NCBI GenBank assembly: GCA_963383645.1 | Contig: OY726564.1 | Coordinates: forward strand, 113,262,040-113,326,039 | DNA: 64,000 nucleotides | Direction of reading: 5' to 3' | From: Muscardinus avellanarius | Taxonomy: Eukaryota; Chordata; Mammalia; Rodentia; Gliridae | Part shown: positions 11,733-22,617 of the stretch, piece after piece | How the letters are laid out: each line of letters begins with the position of its first letter | How positions within the stretch are numbered: the stretch's first letter is position 1 | The notes under the pieces: model-generated | The model's database searches: none | What the model was told of the DNA's origin: nothing | The model's input: only the letters and a program-made list of their open reading frames with translations | Position numbers and translations under genes: made by a program

Positions 11733-11761
11733 CTCCCTCCCTCCCTCCCTCCCTCCCTCTC
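11671..11761. repeat. (CT)n and (CCCT)n microsatellite
   Basis: About 30 CT units precede several CCCT units. It abuts the tail end of a minus-strand SINE. Confidence 0.97.
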
Positions 11762-12038
11762 CTTTGGTATTGGGAATTGAATCCAGGGGCGCTTTACCTC
11801 CAAGCTACACCCCAATCTCACTACTCATTCATTCATTCACTAATTTATTAATTCATTTTTGTGGTCCTAGGAATTGAATCCAGGGGCATGCTACCTCTGA
11901 GCATCACCATTTTATTTTTATTTTTTGAGCCAGGGTCTCACTAGATTGCTGAGACTCTGGCTCTGCTGCTCAGGCTGCCTGTGCCTATGATCCTCCTGTC
12001 TCCGCCTCCCAAGTACTAGGATTACAGGTGTGTGCTAC
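11762..12038 (-). mobile_element. SINE with two right halves in tandem
   Basis: Two tRNA/ID-like right halves follow one another in the same orientation (11762-11813 and about 11862-11912). They are separated by an ATTCATTC-rich spacer, and one left half ends at about 12038. This may be one SINE inserted in another's tail, or a trimeric copy. Confidence 0.85.
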
Positions 12039-13115
12039 CGTAAGTTGTTTCTTCTGAAAAGATACAGACACTTAGATAAATCGTGGAGCCTGCCTGAACC
12101 ATTTTGCAATATCTCACTCAGGAAAGCTTCACTAATATTCACAGTGAATTCTCATTGTGAGTCACTTTCACGTGAGATGGTAAAGCTGAAACCTAGAAAT
12201 GTCTTTTACCCATTCATAAAAAAAGACACCGCACAAAAGAAAAAGAATTCTCTATCTGCGATCTACTCACCATTCAGTAAGAGTTCCATTCATGTATTAC
12301 GAAGTCCCATTCATGCCTAAACCAAGTCCCATTCATTCCAGAGGTAGAGCCTCCCTACACTTCCTCACCAGACACTGCTCCTACAGACGCTCCAGCCCTC
12401 TTTCTGTCACATAAGGTCAGTTAACAAGTAACATTGAACAGTAAACAAAGGGTAAGCACTAAGTACACACCAACTGGAAACACAACACTAAGGTATTTGT
12501 TCAAAACTGTCAGCCAAGGAAGATAAATCACCAAGGTGTGACATGTCAGCCCTTCCTAAACCAAATGACAAAAACCAAGAACTGGTATCCAGCTTTCAGA
12601 TGCTGCCAAGGAAATAAGTCTTCTTTCTTTCTTTTTAGTCCAAACACTTCTGTAATCATTTGTGGTCACGTTCATTTCCAAACAGAGCACATTCACAATG
12701 GACGCACAGTTCACAGGATAAAGAGTGAGCCCTTTGTACTTAAAACCTGAATTTATGCTCCATTGATTTCTATATATATGCTTCCTGGGTTGATAGACTC
12801 AAGCTCAGGGAGAAAAAAAGAGAAAAAACACACACATATCATTCTTATATTCAAACACCATATGTGTTTAAGGCTCAACTGCAATACTTTTAAGAAATAT
12901 TCCTAAATACTCAAAAGCCTAAAAATCTCCATTTTCCAGAAAGCATTTTATTTAGAAAATATTTTAGAAATATTTAGAAAATATTTTAGAAAATGCATCA
13001 TTTTACAATACTTGTAGTCAATGAGATCAACAGCTTGTTTTTCTTAGACCATATTCTCCTCATATTGCTGTTGACACAGATGGTTTCAGGTTGGACATGT
13101 AAGATGCTCATGTCC
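12039..13115. other. AT-rich intronic sequence with a short tandem repeat
   Basis: No gene seen. At about 12948-12993 a unit of roughly 22 bp (ATTTAGAAAATATTTTAGAA) is repeated about twice. Confidence 0.5.
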
Positions 13116-13316
13116 AGCCAGCGTGGTGGCGCACACTTGTGATCCCAGCATTTGGAGGCTGAGACAGGAGGATCACAGGTTCATGGCCAGCCTCAGCTAC
13201 TTAGTGAGGCCCTCTGAAACTCAGTGAGACCCTGTTTCAAAATAAAGAAAAAAAATAGGGCTGGAGGTATAGCTTGGAGACACAATACCCTTCGGTTCTA
13301 TTCCCGGTAACACACA

Positions 13317-13351
<35 letters not shown>

Positions 13352-13352
13352 C
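13116..13352 (+). mobile_element. Dimeric SINE with (AC)n tail
   Basis: Left half GCCAGCGTGGTGGCGCACAC, linker GTTTCAAAATAAAGAAAAA, and right half GGGCTGGAGGTATAGC run into an (AC)n tail (13309-13350). The next SINE follows head-on in inverted orientation. Confidence 0.92.
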
Positions 13353-13474
13353 AGATTTTTATATTTTTATTTGGAAACAGGGTCTCTTAAGCACGGCTGG
13401 CTTCGAACCTACGCAATCCTCCTGTCTCTGCCTCCCAAGCGCGGGGATTACAAGCGTGCCCACCACGCCCGGCT
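13353..13474 (-). mobile_element. Type B SINE, left half only
   Basis: A minus-orientation linker and left half (TTTATTTGGAAACAGGGTCT to CGTGCCCACCACGCCCGGC). The right half is absent, so it is 5'-complete but lacks its tail half. It faces the preceding plus-strand SINE. Confidence 0.88.
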
Positions 13475-14079
13475 GTTCCAGAAAGGACTTTAAGAAGGAT
13501 ATATTTAACATAGTATAAATGCTCATGAATATGAATTCAAAACAAAACTAGAACAAAAAGTAGGTTCTCTTCATGGGATATTCTTCTGCTCTCTACTCCT
13601 TCTCTCTGAAAACATTGAGGTAGAGACTAGTATACTTGGTAGTGCACAGAATTCTCTTCAAATTTGCTTCCTAAGCATACTGAGGAAAGATACGACTTGG
13701 ACTATCAGCAGAGCAAGGGTTTCTTTACACGCTGCAAAATCCTGTGTTTAGCTCCACACTTTGTCCTCCGGGGTTTCCTAATGCTATTAAAACTGAAAGT
13801 CCAAATTCTTCAAAAGAAGAAAAAGAACCAACATAACATATAATTCATTTCAATATCACAACCACTTGGCAGCCAAAAAGAAATATGCACTCATCAAACA
13901 ACAACTCATCCACCATCACCCCTTTAGTAAAAAGAGTAATACGAGCCTATGCTGTTATTAGCTGCAAACACACAATCTTAGTCTAAGTCAATCTCTAAAA
14001 TCACCCTAGATCTAGGGCTCCTTCCTATTCCTCAAGTTTAAAGTCTCTGGTTAACCAGAAGAGAGAATGAGAGCGATAG
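13475..14079. other. Unremarkable intronic sequence
   Basis: No exon or repeat recognised. Confidence 0.4.
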
Positions 14080-14084
14080 ATGAT

Positions 14085-14128
<44 letters not shown>

Positions 14129-14135
14129 TACACAG

Positions 14136-14169
<34 letters not shown>
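14080..14169. repeat. (GATA)n followed by (CA)n compound microsatellite
   Basis: About 11 GATA/TAGA units are followed by ATACACAGATA and about 18 CA units. It abuts the tail end of the next minus-strand SINE. Confidence 0.97.
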
Positions 14170-14173
<4 letters not shown>

Positions 14174-14558
14174 TTGAAGCCAGGAGCGTTCTACTTCTGA
14201 GCTATACCCCAACCACTTTTTTTTTTTTTTTTTTTGGTGGTACTGGGGTTCCTGGAAGCCCTTCTACCTCCAGGCTACACTCCCAGACCTATTTTATATT
14301 TTTGAAACAGGGTCTCTAACGCCAGCGCGGCTGGCTTCCAACCTGCGCGATCCTCCTGTCTCCGCCTCCCAAGTGTGGGGATTACAAGCGTGCGCCACCA
14401 CGCCCGGCCCAACCACTTTTTTGTTATTTGTTTTTGAAACAGTGTCTCACTAGTTGCTGAGAATCTCACTACTTGCTGAGGCTGCCCTTGGACCTACGAT
14501 CCTCCTGTCTCCACCTTCCAAGTTCTGGGATGACAGGTGCGTGTCATCATACCTGGCC
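14170..14558 (-). mobile_element. Older dimeric SINE interrupted by a younger type B SINE
   Basis: The older minus-orientation copy is split: its right half is at 14170-14220 (GGAATTGAAGCCAGGAGCG), and its linker plus left half resume at 14409-14558 (ending CATACCTGGCC). The break carries the duplicated target CCAACCACTTTT at 14209-14220 and 14409-14420. Confidence 0.93.
14221..14408 (-). mobile_element. Type B SINE nested in an older SINE
   Basis: A complete minus-orientation type B element: poly-T, GGTGGTACTGGGGTTCCTGG, CTACACTCCCAGACC, and a left half ending CCACCACGCCCGGC. It sits exactly between the two 12-bp target copies, which shows that type B was active after the host copy inserted. 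Confidence 0.95.
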
Positions 14559-14942
14559 ATCCTAGGACATATTTTTAGAAGAACTGGATCGAGGGTCTGT
14601 GGCAGTAGTAGCACACAGAGAGACACCAGAAGCCAGAAAGTCAGGGGACAGCACAACCCTTTGAAAACTAAATACCTGTAGACAAAAACTTGTTTTCCCT
14701 GAGACTTGAAGGTTGGGGGAAAAGACAAATAGACTTTGACTTTGCAAAAACAATGCAATGAACATTTTTCCTCTGAGAAACAACAGTCACAGAACTGTAG
14801 CTGGGGATTGGGGGCTGGGTGTTAGGAGGAGCCACGTGGGAGAGAAGGAAGCATTTAGCCCATTCAAGCATGGGGAGAAGCTTAGCTCAGCTCACCCAGG
14901 TCGGTGTAGAATTTTAGCATAAGAGCTTCTTTTAAAAGTGCC
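14559..14942. other. Unremarkable intronic sequence
   Basis: No exon or repeat recognised. Confidence 0.4.
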
Positions 14943-15008
14943 TGGGGGCTGGGGGCTATATCTTAGCAGTAGAAAACATGCTCAGCATAGTTCAATCCCC
15001 AGAACCCA

Positions 15009-15066
<58 letters not shown>
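14943..15066 (+). mobile_element. ID-type (tRNA-like) SINE monomer with (AC)n tail
   Basis: A lone tRNA-like unit (GGGGCTGGGGGCTATATCTT to GTTCAATCCCCAGAACCC) without a 7SL-like half is followed by about 30 AC units. It resembles rodent ID elements. Confidence 0.75.
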
Positions 15067-15067
<1 letters not shown>

Positions 15068-15257
15068 CTGGAGTGAAGGAAATACTACTCAATGTGATAT
15101 TTCATCCCAGACAAATTGTAGGAGCAGGGAAGGATGCTGCCTTGTAGCAGGGGCTTCGTAGAGATGCAAACTGAGCAATTACACCCTCTGGTGAAACCCC
15201 CTTGGCTAGATGAATCCCAAATCATGCAAATAATCATTTTTTAAAGCTAATGTATAA

Positions 15258-15472
15258 ACTGGGCGTGGTGGTGCATGCCTGTAATCCCAGCATTTGGGAA
15301 GCTGGGAGGATCTCGGTTAGAGGCCAGCTTCAGCTACTACTTAGTGAGGCCCTATGCAACTCAGTGAGACCCTGTTTCAAAATAAAGAATAAAAAATAGG
15401 GTTGGGGTGTAGCTCTGTAGCTCGGAGGTAGAATGGCCCTGGGTTCCATCCCGGTACCTCAAAAAAAAAAAG
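15258..15472 (+). mobile_element. Dimeric SINE
   Basis: Left half GGGCGTGGTGGTGCATGCCT, linker, right half with a small internal duplication (TAGCTCTG-TAGCTCGG near 15410-15425), and an A tail. Confidence 0.93.
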
Positions 15473-17750
15473 TGCTAAATGTATATCTCCAAAGACAAAT
15501 TCTATTGCCACCGTTCCCAACTCTTTACCGGTCACTGGTAAACACTTTTGCCTTTGACAATTCAAATGCAAAAGAACCGCGTCATCTCAAAATGCACACC
15601 GGCGTGCAGAGCTTCCTCTCTTGGAACAACTGTGGATTCAGATTCATCTGCCTTGGGTTTCGGCAATTTGACAAATAGAACCTGAAAATCTATACCTGCT
15701 TTTCAAAGGTCTGCAAGTTCTCACCAGCACAGATTCTATAGGCAGTAAGACGGTGCAGCGGGCCTGTCTCCTGTGGAGTTGGCCAGGAATGCTTTGCAAA
15801 ACCAAGGCCTGACTTAAGATTTCCTGTGCAGGGACCTGCTGTGCATTTAATATTTTTGACGAGGCAGAGCGGGCCAGAACAGGAAGAGAGTACTTTCAAC
15901 CAAGTCGTGTCTCTCAGGGATCCCGGAGACTTGAATTGCTTGGTGGAAACCAGCCAGCGCATGTGGCCGCTCATGAACAACTCTGCTCTCTCCAGCACCC
16001 TCTGCTACTCCAGACACATGCTTGGAGATTTGCCAGGGGGCTGTGCTCAACCGGGCACAATGGAACAACGAGGAACTCAGCCCTACTGAGAGAAGCCACC
16101 CTGCCATGACCGCTAGACCTTTCCTCACAATAGCCAAGGCCCCGTTCATCTTCTGCCTTAGCACAGACAGGAAGACGCGATGGGCCAAGATGAGGAGTGA
16201 GGATCCAATAAGGCAGAGTTCACAGTTAGAGGAGATGAAGAAGGCTGAGATTGATTCCTGGAGGAATACATCCGAATATGCGTAAAAGTACGCATCTAAC
16301 ACGGTTAGCCTGGACCACTCGGTGTTGGGAGTGGGGGAGGGGAAGCGGGGAGAGAGGGCATTTTTGATATGATCCACATAAAAATAAAAAATTAAAGAAC
16401 ATTGAATTCAAGACCACACCCCCCAAACTAGCACCAACTCGTCATCAAAACATGTTCACTTATTAAACCTAGCACCCACCGCAAGCTACTGCAGGAGGAT
16501 TGTGACAGAGCAGTTAATGCCAAGGGGGAATGTTTGTTTCATCCTGAAATAGAGCAAAACTGTGCTGAGGTTCAGGGAAACGGGGTAATATCAATGAAAT
16601 ATGCAAAGTAATTATTGCTGGAGATGGAATTTCCACATTTTCCCCTTGGAGTCTGAAGAACCCAAACCCTCAGAGCACAAGGAATTAACCTCCACTGTGC
16701 AGGAAATAGCACTTGAAAAAAACAGTTCAAAAGCAGAGCGGCTGGACGTCAAGGTTTTAACGAGATACTTTGGTTCGATGTGAGCGAACGCCTCGTAGCT
16801 GGACTTCAACTTCCAATGCCCTGGTTTTTATAAGTTCTTTGAAGGTAAACTCTACGCTCCTTTTTAGGTAAATAAATAAGAACCCAAATTATGTTTTATT
16901 TTAAAGTCATGAGGTTTTCTTTGTTAGTAAGAACAAGCAGTTTTCAGTTCCAATGTGGGTGAGAGCACAAACCTTTTCCACTTACACAGACCTGCAAATG
17001 AACTTTGGGGTGACACAGTCTTCTGTGCTGAAGCCCAAACCCCTGCCTTTGCTACATCGGGATTTTGGAGCACAAACTCAAGAGGGTAGCAGGAAATTTA
17101 AATCAGTAAGTTCTAGGTTCTAGTGACGCTGATAAAGCCATCAGAGATGAAAGAGACTGGGGTGGGGGGAGATTGTGTGGGGATAAATAGCGATTATAAC
17201 TATTCCCGTTTTCAATTCAGTAAGCATCGATTAAGCATACATTATATTCTAAGTACCTTGCTTGTGCTAGAGTTTTGGAATTCAACATTGGATTAAAGCC
17301 CACATTGTCCCCAAGGGAATGGGTTCAGATGCTCATTGCTAGAGATAGCAGAGTCTGCTTCTGTCGGGATAAGCACACCCGCGCTCATTCCTGGAACTCA
17401 GAGCTGTGTTTCTGCAGGATCTACGCAAAGGGATTGCCGCGAAAGCGCACGTATTCCCATTACAGCGTATGCAGCAAACGATACGGTAGGACACCTTGAA
17501 GTCAGAGAGCGGTGAGGACGGGATACAGTGCGCACCCAGAAAAGCCCTTTTGCTTTGGCCAGGGGAAAAGAGAGAGACTCCTTACGAAAAGTTTGCACTG
17601 GGCTTCAGGTTCCAGAAACCTAGCACAGTGTCCAAAGTATGAGAGACATGTGATAACAGTCGGTGGAATTAATGAATACTTGAAGCAATGTGTAGAATTC
17701 AAATAATATATATTGTCCTAACTTTGAGCAACTTAAAAATTTTAGTGGAA
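15473..17750. other. SINE-free intronic sequence
   Basis: Opposed open frames occupy 15.7-16.4 kb, the longest a 176-codon minus frame at 15847-16377. None shows a recognisable domain or exon context. Around 17220-17330 the sequence weakly resembles an ancient L2/MIR-type repeat (TTGTGCTAG...CCCACATTGTCC). Nothing further is supportable. Confidence 0.4.
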
Positions 17751-17943
17751 GCCAGGCGTGGTGGCACACGCTTGTAATCCCAGTACAGGAGAATCTCAAG
17801 TTCACAGCCGGTCGTAGTAATTTAGCAAGACCTTCAGCAACTTAGTGAGACTCTATCTCAAATCAAAAAATAAAATAGGGATGGGGATATATCTCAGAGG
17901 TAGAATGTCGTCTGGGTTCAATTTCCAGTACCACAAAAGAAAA
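17751..17943 (+). mobile_element. Dimeric SINE with a deletion in the left half
   Basis: It starts GCCAGGCGTGGTGGCACACG. The usual TTGGGAGGCTGAGA block is missing after CCCAGTACA. The linker and right half (GGGATGGGGATATATCTC) are intact. Confidence 0.9.
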
Positions 17944-18051
17944 AAGTTTCTAGTAGAGGGAAAATACGTAAACACGTAAAGTTAATAAGAAATAAGGAAC
18001 CTAATGAACAGAAGCACAGGAAGTTTATATGCAGTATTAAGACTGCAGAAG

Positions 18052-18257
18052 CAGGGAATAGTACTGCTTGCCTATAATCTCAGTACTTGGGAGGTTGAGA
18101 CAGTAGGATCACAGGTTTGAGACTAGCCTCAGCAACTTAGCAAAAGTCTCAGCAATTTAGTTAGACCATGTTTCAAAATTTTAAAAATTCAGTAAGGCTG
18201 GAGGTCTATTTCAGAGGTAGAGCATCTCTGGAGTCAATACCCAGTACCACACACAAA
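18052..18257 (+). mobile_element. Diverged dimeric SINE
   Basis: Left half (TGCCTATAATCTCAGTACTT), a duplicated 'CAGCAACTTAGCAA' type block, linker, and right half ending CAATACCCAGTACCACAC. It continues into a GA-rich microsatellite. Confidence 0.88.
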
Positions 18258-18370
18258 AGCAGAAAGAAAAGCATGAAAGAAAAAAATTTTAAAAAAAAGA
18301 GAGAAAGAAAGAGGAGAAGGAAGGGAAGAAAGAAGGAAGGAAAAAAGGAAGGAAGGAAGGAAGGAAGGAG
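18258..18370. repeat. GAAA/GGAA purine microsatellite
   Basis: Imperfect GAAA then GGAA units at the tail of the preceding SINE. Confidence 0.93.
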
Positions 18371-18464
18371 ATTTAAGAGATTAAATTGCATAAGGTTAAT
18401 GAATTTGCACTGTATTTTATAAATTATAAGAGGTCACAAAGTTTTTGAGATCTGTGTGGTAGTA

Positions 18465-18470
<6 letters not shown>

Positions 18471-18511
<41 letters not shown>
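18471..18511. repeat. (TG)n microsatellite
   Basis: About 19 TG units, then GCGCACGCG. No SINE abuts this one. Confidence 0.97.
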
Positions 18512-18512
<1 letters not shown>

Positions 18513-19065
18513 ACGCGTATTAAACACTTAGAAATCTCTCTAGTCCCTTGAAGACATTGGCTCGCATGCTTTTTCTGAAAGAGACTGTCATCTTGGTCTT
18601 TCAATTCATTCTTTTTAAACAATTTCTTTGGGGGAGAGATTTTAGACTTGCCAAATAATTAGAAAGACAAAGGGTTCCCACCCACCTTCCACCCTGTAAC
18701 GCTGTAATTTTAAAGACTCGTCGGGTTGGGGCGAGTTCGGTCCCTAGTGCACACATATATCTGGCCAGATGCACACATATTCCTTCTTCAGAGAGGCTGA
18801 GCATGGATGCATGCCAAAGCTGACTTTGAAGAAAGCTTTGTCAACTTGGCTAAAACGTCGAGGTTGCATCTGTGCCCAGGACGAGGAGTTCTGTGCACCA
18901 TCACGAGAAGCAAGAGGGGCCTGCCTTTACAGAAAGCCCAGAAAAACCGGGGACATCTCATAGCCTTCTGAGCATTCTGAGCAACCGAGCCTGCAGCCCT
19001 GGAGTGCCAACCTGCCCCCGCCTCCCCCACCAGGCTCCTGCCCCTCCAGAGGAGGTGCCAGTCAG

Positions 19066-19215
19066 TAGACTGACCACACGATGGATGCTTGTTATATCGC
19101 CCTGTTTTGAGGCAGCAGCGAGAAGGCCCTCCCTACACGCTACCCTTGACCTAGGACTCCTCAGACTCTAGAATCTTGAGCTAAGTAAACTTCTTTTATT
19201 GTTGAAAATTTACCC
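19066..19215 (+). mobile_element. MaLR-like LTR 3' fragment
   Basis: GAAGGCCCTCC, GGACTCCTCAGACTC, GAGCTAAGTAAACTTC and TTTACCCGGTCC match the layout of the 3' half of ERVL-MaLR type LTRs ('...GTGAGCCAAATAAACCTC...TTACCCAGTC...'). A closely similar fragment lies about 490 bp downstream. It has no coding capacity. Confidence 0.6.
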
Positions 19216-19419
19216 GGTCCCCAGAGATGATGAGGTGTCCTTTAGCTTTCCTTTGTTACACTCCTTCCTCAGAAACCACAGGCGGAGTGCTGTGGCCCGG
19301 AGGAGACGGGTTTTTCTGGTCCTCTGTCTGTAGCATCCTACTGTGAACACGGCCCTAACACAGCCTTACTGCGTTCTGTTAAAGCAAAAAATACTGGTTC
19401 CCTCCTCTTTCATTTTATT

Positions 19420-19745
19420 ATGAGAAGAAGCAATAGGGGGCTATTGATTAATGACAGGAGAGCGCTGTGGTCTCAGGAGGGGGTCCATTACCGGGGGTGG
19501 TCCCTGGCAAAAGGAAGACCCCCCTTTCTCCTCTGCCCTCTTTTGTCTTTTCCTCCTCCAGTTTATCCTGCCTCTGACCATGTGATGCCTGCTCTGTGGT
19601 CTTGTTTTGGGAAGGCCCTCTCCTGATGCTACCCCCAGACCTTGGACTCCTCAGACTCAAGAACCTTGAGCCAAGTAAACTTTTATTGTTGAAAATGTGC
19701 CTGGTCTGCGGCATTCTGTTAAAACAGCACAAATGAACTAAACAC
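19420..19745 (+). mobile_element. MaLR-like LTR fragment, second copy
   Basis: It shares GAAGGCCCTC, GGACTCCTCAGACTC and TTGTTGAAAAT with the fragment at 19.1 kb. It runs on to GCGGCATTCTGTTAAAACAG and AACTAA, the usual end of MaLR LTRs. It is non-coding, and no internal retroviral sequence is seen. Confidence 0.65.
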
Positions 19746-19859
19746 CAACTATTTTTCATAACTGGAAAAGCTCAGTAAACTTAGTTCAATAGTTCTATAG
19801 AAGGACTGGTAAAATGTTTTACTTCTAAAACAGACCTGAAGTAATTTTAATAAACTTTT

Positions 19860-20084
19860 AGCCAGGCTAGGTGGCACAGGCCTATAATCCTTGTACTTGG
19901 GAGGCAGAGACAGGAGGATCGCACAATGATTCAAGTCCAGCTTTGGTGTCTTTGTGATACCCTAAGCAACTTAACAAGACCTGGTTTCAAAATTTATAAA
20001 AATATTTTTACAGGACTGTGGGTGTAGCTTGGAGGTGGAATGCCCCTAGGTTCCAACTCCAGTACCAACCAACCAACCAACCAA
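19860..20084 (+). mobile_element. Dimeric SINE with (AACC)n tail
   Basis: Left half GCCAGGCTAGGTGGCACAGG, linker, and right half (GGACTGTGGGTGTAGCTTGG) end in AACC repeats. Confidence 0.92.
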
Positions 20085-21248
20085 GAAACAAAAATCTGTA
20101 AGATGAAAAATGTAGTATTTTAAATTCAGCAATACATGTGTATATTTCAACATTTTAAAATATAAAAAGGTACACAGGCAAGAGCTGTCTTTCTAACTCC
20201 TGATTAGTATTTTTAAAGCAAGAGAAGTCCACGAGAAAACCATCTCTCCTTTTCTTTATCTGTTTTACGTGTTTATTTGTGTTTCTGGGTAATTGTCACC
20301 ATAACAACATTTGACATCAAGCTACCTAACATTAATCAGAGTCAAGTCAGAATTTATCACCACATGTTTGGAAAGCAGCCCTTATGTGTATTATTTGACC
20401 ACAAATAATGTTTTTTGACCTAATAAATCATGAATTCTCTAAGGAACATCTCAGAGTGGATGATCAAGCAAAACAGATACAGCATTATATTATACAAGGT
20501 TGGGAGTATTTCCATCATCCACATAAATGGTCACCTGGCAAGAAATCACTCATTGTTTCTCGAAGACAGTAACAGTACACATTGCTATATTTCCTACTAT
20601 TATAAAAACACTAACATGAGTCTCTGCCCAATACATATTTTTTGAGTGAATGTTTCGAAGTACACACACATCACAAAATGTAAGAGAATGCCAGAAGGAG
20701 TTCTTCAGTTCCTTTGTAGAGACACACTGGACACAGGGCTGCCTCAGAGGCTCATGCTTTCGGGACCTAAGGGAGCCATTCCTCGAGGCCCAAAGGATGA
20801 ATTCCATTCTGAAAAGATAATCGGGAGAGGGTCCCCGACCTACCCAGGCTGTCCCTCCTGGAGCTGGACGGCCAGCAAGCCCACAGAGTCCTTCCTCCTC
20901 CTCCAGCCAAGTGCCTGTTAGCAATTTACACTCATTTATTTTGTTTACTTTCCATGGAAGATGAACTACGGCTGAACATCTTCCCTGCCCTGAAATCTAA
21001 TTTACGTAAAGGGGGTTAAGTCGATATGCATGCAGCTCGCTTCCCAGCCAAAACACCTTCTTCCTCCCCACCCCGGCCCCTCGCCTCTCCCCTGCCACAC
21101 ACAGCGCCAGATGCCAGATTCTGATCCGCTCCGTGGCCCCTCCGAGACCCCTCAACTCCTCCGACGTCTCTTAAAACGTGGATGTTAAAATGGAGCCACA
21201 TCTCGTTAAACAAATAGGACCAGTGCCAGGCAGAAGGGAAAAATTACT
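20085..21248. other. Unremarkable intronic sequence
   Basis: AT-rich up to 20.65 kb, then mixed. No exon, RNA gene or clear repeat. Confidence 0.4.
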
Positions 21249-21446
21249 CTTTTTTTGTTTTGTTTTGTTTTGTTTGTGGTTTGAGGGATTGAACCCGGGG
21301 GGCATTCTACCTCTGAGCTATACCTCCAGCCCTTTGTATTCTTAAAAAACAGGGTCTTGCTATGTTGCTGGGGCTATCCTTGAACCTCAGGATAGCCTCG
21401 GCCTCTCAAGTACTAGGATTATAGAAATGTGCCACCACACTTGGTT
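21249..21446 (-). mobile_element. Dimeric SINE with TTTTG tail
   Basis: The TTTTG tail repeats are followed by a right half (GGGATTGAACCCGGGGGGCA), a short linker, and a left half ending CCACCACACTTGG. Confidence 0.92.
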
Positions 21447-21485
21447 AAAATTTATGATTATTAATTATTACTATTATGTGATATC

Positions 21486-21563
21486 TGTGTGTATATGTGT
21501 ATGTGGTATGCGCTTGGTGTGTGTGGTGGTGTGTATGTGTATGTATGTGATGTGTGTGTAGTG

Positions 21564-21603
<40 letters not shown>
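21486..21603. repeat. Imperfect (TG)n microsatellite
   Basis: TGTATG/TGTGG variants become a pure TG run of about 18 units, abutting a minus-strand SINE tail. Confidence 0.95.
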
Positions 21604-21605
<2 letters not shown>

Positions 21606-21809
21606 TACTGCTGGAAATTGAACTCAAGGGGCATTCTACCTCTGAGATATACCCCTACCCCTATTGTTTTATTTTTTTATTTCTAAATAGGGTCTCTCTA
21701 AGTTGCAGAGGGCCTCCCTAAGTGGCTGAGATGTCCATGAACCTATAATCATCTTGCCTCAACCTCCCGAGTACTGGGATTACAGATGTGCACCCCCATG
21801 CCTGGCTCT
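21604..21809 (-). mobile_element. Dimeric SINE
   Basis: Right half GCTGGAAATTGAACTCAAGG, linker, and left half ending CACCCCCATGCCTGGC. Confidence 0.92.
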
Positions 21810-21831
21810 AAAAATTATTCTAAAAAGATTT

Positions 21832-22278
21832 CTGTGTGTGTGTGTGTGTGTGTGTGTTACAGGATATGGAACCCAGGAGCATTCTAACCTCTGTACACCC
21901 CCAGTCTTTTTTTTTTTTTTTTTTGCGGGTTTGGGGATGGAACCCAGGGGCATTCGACCTCCGAGCTACAGCCCCTGGCCTATTTTTTATTCTTTATTTT
22001 GAAACCGGGTCTCAATGAGTTGCAGAGGGCCTCACTAAGTAGCTGAGGCTGTCCACCAACCACGATCCTCAGGTCTCAGCCTCTTGAATGCTGGGATAAC
22101 AAGTGTGCGCCACCACGCCCAGCTCACCCCCAGTCTTATTTTTATTTCTTATTTTGAAATAGGGTCTCACTAAGTTGCTGGCAGCCTCACTAAAATCCTG
22201 AGGCTGGTCATGAATCTGCAATCCTCCTGTCTCAGCCTGCCAAGTACTGGGATTATAGACATGCACTACCCTGCCTGA
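21832..22278 (-). mobile_element. Older dimeric SINE with (TG)n tail, interrupted by another SINE
   Basis: A (TG)n tail (21832-21857) and right half (21858-21908, GATATGGAACCCAGGAGC) resume as linker and left half at 22125-22278. The break is bounded by the duplicated target CACCCCCAGTCTT at 21896-21908 and 22125-22137. Confidence 0.93.
21909..22124 (-). mobile_element. Dimeric SINE nested in an older SINE
   Basis: A complete minus-orientation element (poly-T, GGGGATGGAACCCAGGGGCA, left half ending CCACCACGCCCAGCT) lies exactly between the two 13-bp target copies. Confidence 0.95.
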
Positions 22279-22400
22279 CTCCCAACGTTATTCCTGATTA
22301 ATATATTTCATATTGTCTTCTACCACACTTCAGCAATACCTTATTTATTTTACTCATATCCCAATTAAGTCGTTGTATAGTGTGACAAACTTTTAAAAAA

Positions 22401-22617
22401 TTTATACATTGGGGATTGAACCAGGGGTATTCACCTCTGCATTATACTCCAAGCCCTATTTTATTTTACTTATTTGTTTTGTTTTGTTTTGTCTTGTTTT
22501 GAAAAAGAGACTCCCTAAGTAGTGGAGGGCCTTTGAGGCTGGCTGGGAACCTGCAATCCTCCTGTCCCCGCCACCCAAGTACTGGGATTACAGGTGTGGG
22601 CCATCATGCCCAGCTCC
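22401..22617 (-). mobile_element. Dimeric SINE
   Basis: Right half TTGGGGATTGAACCAGGGG, a linker expanded by TTTTG repeats, and left half ending CATCATGCCCAGC. Confidence 0.92.

Noticed and set aside
14943..15066. A tRNA gene
   Set aside because: The tRNA-like sequence is a SINE monomer with degenerate promoter boxes and a microsatellite tail, not a foldable tRNA.
15847..16377. A 176-codon minus-strand open frame
   Set aside because: It has no recognisable domain, lies in a DNM3 intron without splice context, and overlaps equally long frames on the other strand, so it is most likely chance.
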